NCBI GenBank assembly: GCA_036898135.1 | Contig: JBAHVR010000323.1 | Span: 163,501-227,500, forward strand | DNA length: 64,000 nt | Source of the DNA: Oncomelania hupensis | Lineage: Eukaryota; Mollusca; Gastropoda; Littorinimorpha; Pomatiopsidae | Reading direction: 5' to 3' | In this document: positions 58,062-64,000 of the stretch, one piece after another | Numbering within the stretch: the first letter of the stretch is position 1 | Layout of the letters: the number at the start of each line of letters is the position of its first letter | Notes under the pieces: model-generated | What the model saw: only the letters and a program-made list of their open reading frames with translations | Database searches by the model: none | What the model was told of the DNA's origin: nothing | Position numbers and translations under genes: made by a program

Positions 58062-58138
58062 TGTCACCCATCCAAGTACTAACCCGTCCCGACGTTGCAT
58101 GGCTAGCGTGTGCCCAAACCACTGAACTACTGCGCCAC
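58062..58138 (-). mobile_element. tRNA/5S-type SINE head, copy 4 (truncated)
   Basis: On the minus strand: GGCGCAGTAGTTCAGTGG, a short linker, GCAACGTCGGGACGG, then AGTACTTGGATGGGTGAC. This is the clearest 5S-like segment of the four copies. It directly borders the 39-bp minisatellite. Confidence 0.66.
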
Positions 58139-58149
58139 CTAGGCAGTTC

Positions 58150-59168
58150 AAAGAAAACCCATCATCCTCATTCCCAGCTAGACTTTACACAGAAAACCCA
58201 GCGTCCTCATTCCCAGCTAGACTTTACACAGAAAACCCAACGTCTTCATTCCCAGCTAGACAGTACACAGAAAACCCATCATCCTCATTCCCAGCTAGAC
58301 AGTACACAGAAAACCCATCATCCTCATTCCCAGCTAGACAGTACACAGAAAACCCATCATCCCCATTCCCAGCTAGACAGTACACAGAAAAACCCAACGT
58401 CTTCATTCCCAGCTAGACAGTACACAGAAAACCCATCATCCTCATTCCCAGCTAGACAGTACACAGAAAACTCAACGTCTTCATTCCCAGCTAGACAGTA
58501 CACAGAAAACCCAACGTCTTCATTCCCAGCTAGACAGTACACAGAAAACCCAACGTCTTCATTCCCAGCTAGACAGTACAAAGAAAACCCAGCGTCCTCA
58601 TTCCCAGCTAGACAGTACACAGAAAAACCCAACGTCTTCATTCCCAGCTAGACAGTACACAGAAAACCCATCATCCTCATTCCCAGCTAGACAGTACACA
58701 GAAAACTCAACGTCTTCATTCCCAGCTAGACAGTACAAAGAAAACCCAACGTCTTCATTCCCAGCTAGACAGTACACAGAAAACCCAACGTCTTCATTCC
58801 CAGCTAGACAGTACACAGAAAACCCAACGTCTTCATTCCCAGCTAGACAGTACAAAGAAAACCCAGCGTCTTCATTTCCAGCTAGACAGTACAAAGAAAA
58901 CCCAACGTCTTCATTCCCAGATAGACAGTACAAAGAAAACCCAACGTCTTCATTCCCAGCTAGACAGTACACAGAAAACCCAACGTCTTCATTCCCAGCT
59001 AGACAGTACAAAGAAAACCCAACGTCTTCATTCCCAGCTAGACAGTACAAAGAAAACCCAACGTCTTCATTCCCAGCAAGACAGTACAAAGAAAACCCAA
59101 CGTCTTCATTCCCAGCTAGACTCTACAAAGAAAACCCAACATCTTCATTCCCAGCTAGACAGTACAAA
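58150..59168 (+). repeat. 39-bp minisatellite, about 26 units
   Basis: Period 39 with words CCCAGCTAGACAGTACA and GAAAACCCAACGTCTTCATT. Because 39 is divisible by three, frames stay open on both strands (13-residue repeats such as AGNEDVGFSVYCL on the minus strand). No start context or splice evidence supports a protein. Confidence 0.95.
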
Positions 59169-59496
59169 TAAATATTTTTTTTTTTTACATTGTGCAAAAC
59201 TACAGAATTTATTGATTTTAAAAAACACATTTCAATTTCCAAAGTTATTTTTGGGCGCAAGCTTTTGTTTGTCATTGGGGCAACACTCACGGTGATTGCT
59301 TTTTAAAAAAAAAGAAGTATGTCCCGATGAACTGGTCAAAGTTTGTTTTTTTTTTGTTCCCCTTTAACACATAGTCTTAATAGTGAAATTAACAAGAAAT
59401 AAGTTAAGAAAGAAATATGTAAATCGTTCTCCACATAGTTGAACTTCGAGCTTGATTTAGGAAAAGCAGTGTGTATTGCATTCAGTATTTTTAATA

Positions 59497-59497
59497 C

Positions 59498-59560
<63 letters not shown>
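59497..59560 (+). repeat. GAT microsatellite before exon 4B
   Basis: About 21 GAT units, the shorter homologue of the tract at 18784. Confidence 0.95.
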
Positions 59561-59561
<1 letters not shown>

Positions 59562-59600
59562 GTTTTTATATTTGTTATTATGTCATCGTGTGTGTTGCAG

Positions 59601-59658
59601 GTTTCGTCGCTTCAAGTTTGTCGTGTGCAATATTGAATATCGTAATTGCACTAGGTAA
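59601..59658 (+). CDS. Gene copy B, terminal exon 4 homologue
   Basis: Acceptor tgtgttgcag, then one base completing the split codon, 18 codons and TAA at 59656-59658. It is four codons longer than the copy A exon and has a second cysteine (RNCTR). The first cysteine sits at the same ninth codon. A GAT simple repeat precedes it, as in copy A. It lies 22,980 bases downstream of exon 3B because of massive transposon insertion in the intron. Confidence 0.6.
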
Positions 59659-60311
59659 ACTTGTATCACCCCAGGCCATCCAAGCACCACAACACAGCAA
59701 AGCACGGAATAAGCATAGCTAAAGCATATAGCATAGCACATGACAACATTGTATACCGCAGCAAAGCATAACACAGCGCAGCATAATAATATAGACTATG
59801 ACGTAACAGCGCATAGTGGCAAGTTAAGGCGTCGAATCTTCTAGATCTACAACTTTTTGTTTTCTCTTTCTTCTCTCACTTGTATAATTATGAGAAGTGC
59901 GCGTGCACGCCTATCAGAATTGCTAGGCTATTCGTATTGTTGCCATGTTCTATGACGTTATGTTTGTTCGACTTGCCTGGAATAACAAAAACTACGAAGC
60001 TACACCCGTGAATGAACTTGAACTTCAAAAGCATGTTTTGATGATGGAAAGATGTTACTGTACTATGTTTTGACGATAGTAAAAGGTTACTGTGTGAACA
60101 CAGTCATGTCTGAAAATAATGTTTACTTTTCACTTCATGGGTACAATCCATGTTGATCTCAGAAGTTATATTTGGTCCATTTTGCAAAGGCGTTCAGAGA
60201 AATTGATTATTATAGATTACAGCTTCCAAATTGTAATAATGAAGACGGTAAGAAGGTTGCCGATGTTGTGCACTAGAACTATTATTTGTGGTAGTTTTAG
60301 TTTAAAATAAA
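59659..60311 (+). other. Probable 3' untranslated region of gene copy B, duplicated at 19037-19660
   Basis: This stretch aligns by eye with 19037-19660, with long shared runs such as the part with repeated 'agcata' words and the segment ending in 'ggtagttttagttt'. An AATAAA hexamer lies at 60306-60311, close to the end of the similarity. Shared sequence on the same side of both terminal exons suggests a transcribed 3' region or simply the edge of the duplicated block. Confidence 0.45.
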
Positions 60312-60345
60312 TGGCCTGTCCTCTAGCCTATATTGTGTATTTCAT

Positions 60346-60583
60346 TTGCAAATGACTCTGTCTTCGTTTGTCTGTCTGTGTGTCGCCAGTTTTCTGTTCG
60401 TTTGTCTGTGTGTCGCCAGTTTTCTGTCTCTGTCTCTCTTCCCTCGGTCTGTCCGGCTGTCTCTCTGTCTCTCTCTCTATCTATGTCTCTCTCTCTATCT
60501 ATGTCTCTTTCTCTCTCTCGTCTTGCTCTCTGCGAAAACCTGTAAATTGCATTAATGTTTTGTTGACACGCCAGTGGATATCT

Positions 60584-60672
<89 letters not shown>
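60346..60672 (+). repeat. CT-rich region and GA microsatellite
   Basis: Variant 'tctgtctgtgtgtcgccag' repeats and CT words at 60360-60530, then about 95 bases of GA repeats at 60578-60672. No gene is supported. Confidence 0.85.
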
Positions 60673-60675
<3 letters not shown>

Positions 60676-60796
60676 CAAATAAAAAGCATAATACCACCTA
60701 CATCACATTACATTAAAGCAGCAATATAACAAAACCGAAACTGAAAGACCAGAACGAATGAGGGACTGGAGAAGAGTTCATGAGGGGGAGAGAGAG

Positions 60797-61823
<1,027 letters not shown>

Positions 61824-61935
61824 ATTGTCAACATGGACGTGCCAACGTAGGGATTCATCTATAGTGACACCAAGTATCTTATGTGCCGTGACGTGCTCTA
61901 TAGTGGCATCAGCTAGGCTCTATAGTGGCATCAGC

Positions 61936-62020
<85 letters not shown>
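61936..62020 (+). repeat. GA microsatellite
   Basis: GA repeats, preceded by a 23-base tandem word containing 'tatagtggcatcagctag'. Confidence 0.9.
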
Positions 62021-62021
<1 letters not shown>

Positions 62022-62022
<1 letters not shown>

Positions 62023-62142
62023 TGAAACTGAAAACGTTTATTACATAAGGATAGTAGCTTTAGGTCCAGAGGTCCTTTCTTCCAGCTAGTCCTTAACACC
62101 TTAACACATGCAAATATATAATAGATGTGAGTACATTGTAAC

Positions 62143-62143
<1 letters not shown>
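62022..62143 (-). mobile_element. Short second copy of the CTGAAA-tailed LINE 3' end
   Basis: Repeats 60813-60945 almost exactly ('ggatagtagctttaggtcc' and onward), then runs into another GA tract (62144-62200). Confidence 0.7.
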
Positions 62144-62204
<61 letters not shown>

Positions 62205-62429
62205 GTGTGTTAGGGTGTGTGTGTGATTTTCTGAGAGTAGATAATAAGAAACTAACGTCAGCCTCTGATTCACTCAGAGTATCTGGGCCTCGCCGAGGCC
62301 TACCCCTCCCTCTCTCTACTGAAATCATTGTGAGGGGCCAGAGTAGTTCTGGGCGACTGTCAACTACGCCGTATGACCCTTCATTCCGACAGCTCACAGA
62401 GCCTGTAAAAAAACAAAGCCTACTCCATA

Positions 62430-62948
62430 CAGGAATGTCGTTTGGGTCGGATCTTCGGCTTTTAGCCGAAATTTTTATTAAAAAAAGCCTATAAATTGTC
62501 CGTCATGTCGGCTCGCCGAGCCGAAGTTTTCACGTGTGAATCGGCTCGGTTTTGTCCATTTTTGCGATATTCCTCTGCTGTACGCTTGCAGTTTAGGCGA
62601 GGATTCGATAATTACTAAGGTTATACTCAGAAACTCTGACAGTATTGTGGTCTGTCAAGGGACAGTCTAAACTTTTATTGTTTTTGTGTTTCTAAAATTT
62701 AAGAAAATAAAATTTCTGTTCAATGTTCTTTTTCTACTCTTAAAATCATGTTTTATTACAAAGATATACATCCACAGAACACCTTTTGTGGAGGGTGCAC
62801 GTTAACGTAGTGAATCTAGTAAAAAAAACAAAAAAAAACATGTGAGACTGCTTTGGAAGAGAGAGCCGAAACTTTCAGTAAAAAGCCGAAAGTTTTACGG
62901 ATGGTTCGGCCAAATCGCCGAAGAAAAAATTTCCTAGCAACATCCCTG
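62430..62948. mobile_element. MITE-like element, possibly hAT-type (519 bp)
   Basis: The left end is CAGGAATGTCG and the right end on the minus strand is CAGGGATGTTGC, so the ends are imperfect inverted repeats. Both ends are followed by 'ttcggc' type words. TCCATA flanks it at 62424-62429 and 62949-62954. No transposase frame. hAT elements usually make 8-bp duplications, so the class is uncertain. Confidence 0.55.
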
Positions 62949-63030
62949 TCCATAGTAGGGCATTTCGAAAGCAGCAATAAGTAGAAGGGTCTGCTAAATG
63001 GCCCGGAGACGTAAATTTGTATTGTCCTTC

Positions 63031-63068
<38 letters not shown>

Positions 63069-63235
63069 CTTCTTCTTCTTCTTCTTCTTCTTCTTCTTCT
63101 TCTTCTTCTGCTTTATCTCCTCCTCCTTTTCCACTTCTTCTTTTGCACCTCTTTTTTTCTCTCCTTCTGCTTCTTCTTCTTCTTCCACCTCCTCTACTTT
63201 GTCCTCCTCCTCCTCTTTTTTCTTCTGCTTCTAAC
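63031..63235 (+). repeat. TTG then CTT microsatellite and C/T-rich DNA
   Basis: About 13 TTG units, about 13 CTT units, then imperfect CTT/CTC sequence. Poly-Leu, poly-Ser and poly-Lys/Glu frames are artefacts. Confidence 0.92.
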
Positions 63236-63711
63236 TCCACTTAAGGCTGCTGCGCTCCCTTGTCGTCTCCATCTCCCTACACGCGTGCGAAACATGGACC
63301 CTCACAGCAGAGAATACAAAGCATGGAGATGAGGTGCTAGAGAAGGCCTCTTGGCATTTTCTATACCCAGCACAACACCAAACGACGAAATCCGACAGAC
63401 CATCACACAAGCCATTGGACAACACGATGACCTGCTCACAGTGGTGAAGAAACGGAAACCCCGAAGGCATGGCCACGTCACCAGAGCATCAGGCCTTGCA
63501 AGAACCATCCTGCAATGCACGGTGCAAGGAGGCAGAAGAAGTGGGAGACCGAAAAAGAGGTGGGAGGACAACATTCGAGAATGGACTGGCTTGGCACTGA
63601 GTGAAGCCATGAGGGTTGCTGAGGACATAGAAAGATGAAGTACGCTGGTTAAACGATCATATGTGGTGCCCCAACGACCTACGAATTACGGGATATGATA
63701 GGATAGGATAG
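63236..63711 (+). mobile_element. RTE-like LINE 3' fragment with TAGGA tail
   Basis: Begins in the C-terminal part (LLRSLVVSISLHAC-like codons), then NDEIRQTITQAIGQHDD, KKRKPRRHGH and GRPKKRWEDNI. The tail of TAGGA repeats ends near 63711. It follows directly on a C/T-rich microsatellite. Confidence 0.82.
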
Positions 63712-64000
63712 GAACTCCACATCCTCGTCTTCTTCTTTGGAAGCAAGTGCCAATATTAATCACGTCGCCGCAAAACCGAAACTAAAACTAGAAGGGTCTA
63801 CTAGAAGGCGCACGGCTGTGTGACGTAGGCCCACATTTTTATTGTCCTTTCTTACTACGGTACTAGACGTTGTTTGAGTGTGTGTTCGCAGAACGGTCCT
63901 GCTCACAATAGAATAAACACATTATGCGCAGCTGCGACGCGTCGAGACTTAATACGTTGGCCTCTAAACTTGTGTAGGCCTATTGAAGAAGAGACGAACG
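63712..64000. other. Unassigned end of window
   Basis: Nothing recognised. Confidence 0.3.

Noticed and set aside
58062..58138. A genuine 5S rRNA or tRNA gene
   Set aside because: Only part of 5S is present, fused to a tRNA-like head, and it recurs as a dispersed repeat; it is a SINE.
58022..59089. Repeat protein frames on both strands (13-residue units)
   Set aside because: A consequence of the 39-base period; frames are open on both strands equally and no promoter or splice evidence is seen.

Overview
This is eukaryotic DNA, most likely from a mollusc or another lophotrochozoan. It is AT-rich, dense in microsatellites, and dominated by non-LTR retrotransposons (L1/Tx1-like, RTE-like, CR1/Jockey-like, L2-like), long LTRs of Ty3/gypsy type and small retroposons. 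The species is inferred from repeat content only. There are no operons and no bacterial-type genes.

The only host gene I can support is a small secreted, cysteine-containing protein on the + strand. Its four coding exons are 8577-8802, 10267-10410, 13995-14115 and 18991-19036. They join in phase with GT/AG borders into 178 residues with a signal peptide and eight cysteines after it. A diverged second copy of the last two exons lies at 36491-36620 and 59601-59658, with recognisably duplicated intron and 3' flank. I do not recognise the family. By eye the coding exons differ more than the flanking non-coding DNA, which is unusual and is my leading candidate for new biology.

Layout: 0.3-3.1 kb is a probable Maverick/Polinton polymerase relic split by a solo LTR (682-2745). 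4.04-6.04 kb is a solo LTR of the gypsy family seen intact at 49-57 kb. 7.1-8.2 kb holds three small ORFs of unknown origin. 8.6-19.7 kb is the host gene, its introns filled with SINE, RTE, L2 and nested LTR insertions. 20.2-22.9 kb is a decayed L1-like element. 23.4-24.9 kb is a CTT tract plus an RTE copy. 26.1-27.8 kb is a 38-bp minisatellite. 28.0-30.1 kb is a solo LTR. 32.2-33.7 kb is a rearranged RTE 5' end. 34.3-36.3 kb holds a repeat and a LINE.

36.5-59.6 kb is one intron of the second gene copy, about 23 kb long. Inside it one CR1/Jockey-like LINE has been split by six later insertions: a solo LTR, an RTE fragment, a 7.5-kb L1/Tx1-like element with an 18-bp target duplication, another RTE copy, a 7.7-kb gypsy element with near-identical 2-kb LTRs, and a SINE. 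Where I checked, removing an insertion and one target duplication restores the LINE reading frame. 58.15-59.17 kb is a 39-bp minisatellite. 60.3-64 kb holds LINE 3' ends, long GA and TA tracts, a MITE and an RTE 3' end.

Most other open frames are simple-repeat translations or antisense shadows of these elements. All family names rest on motif recognition by eye.
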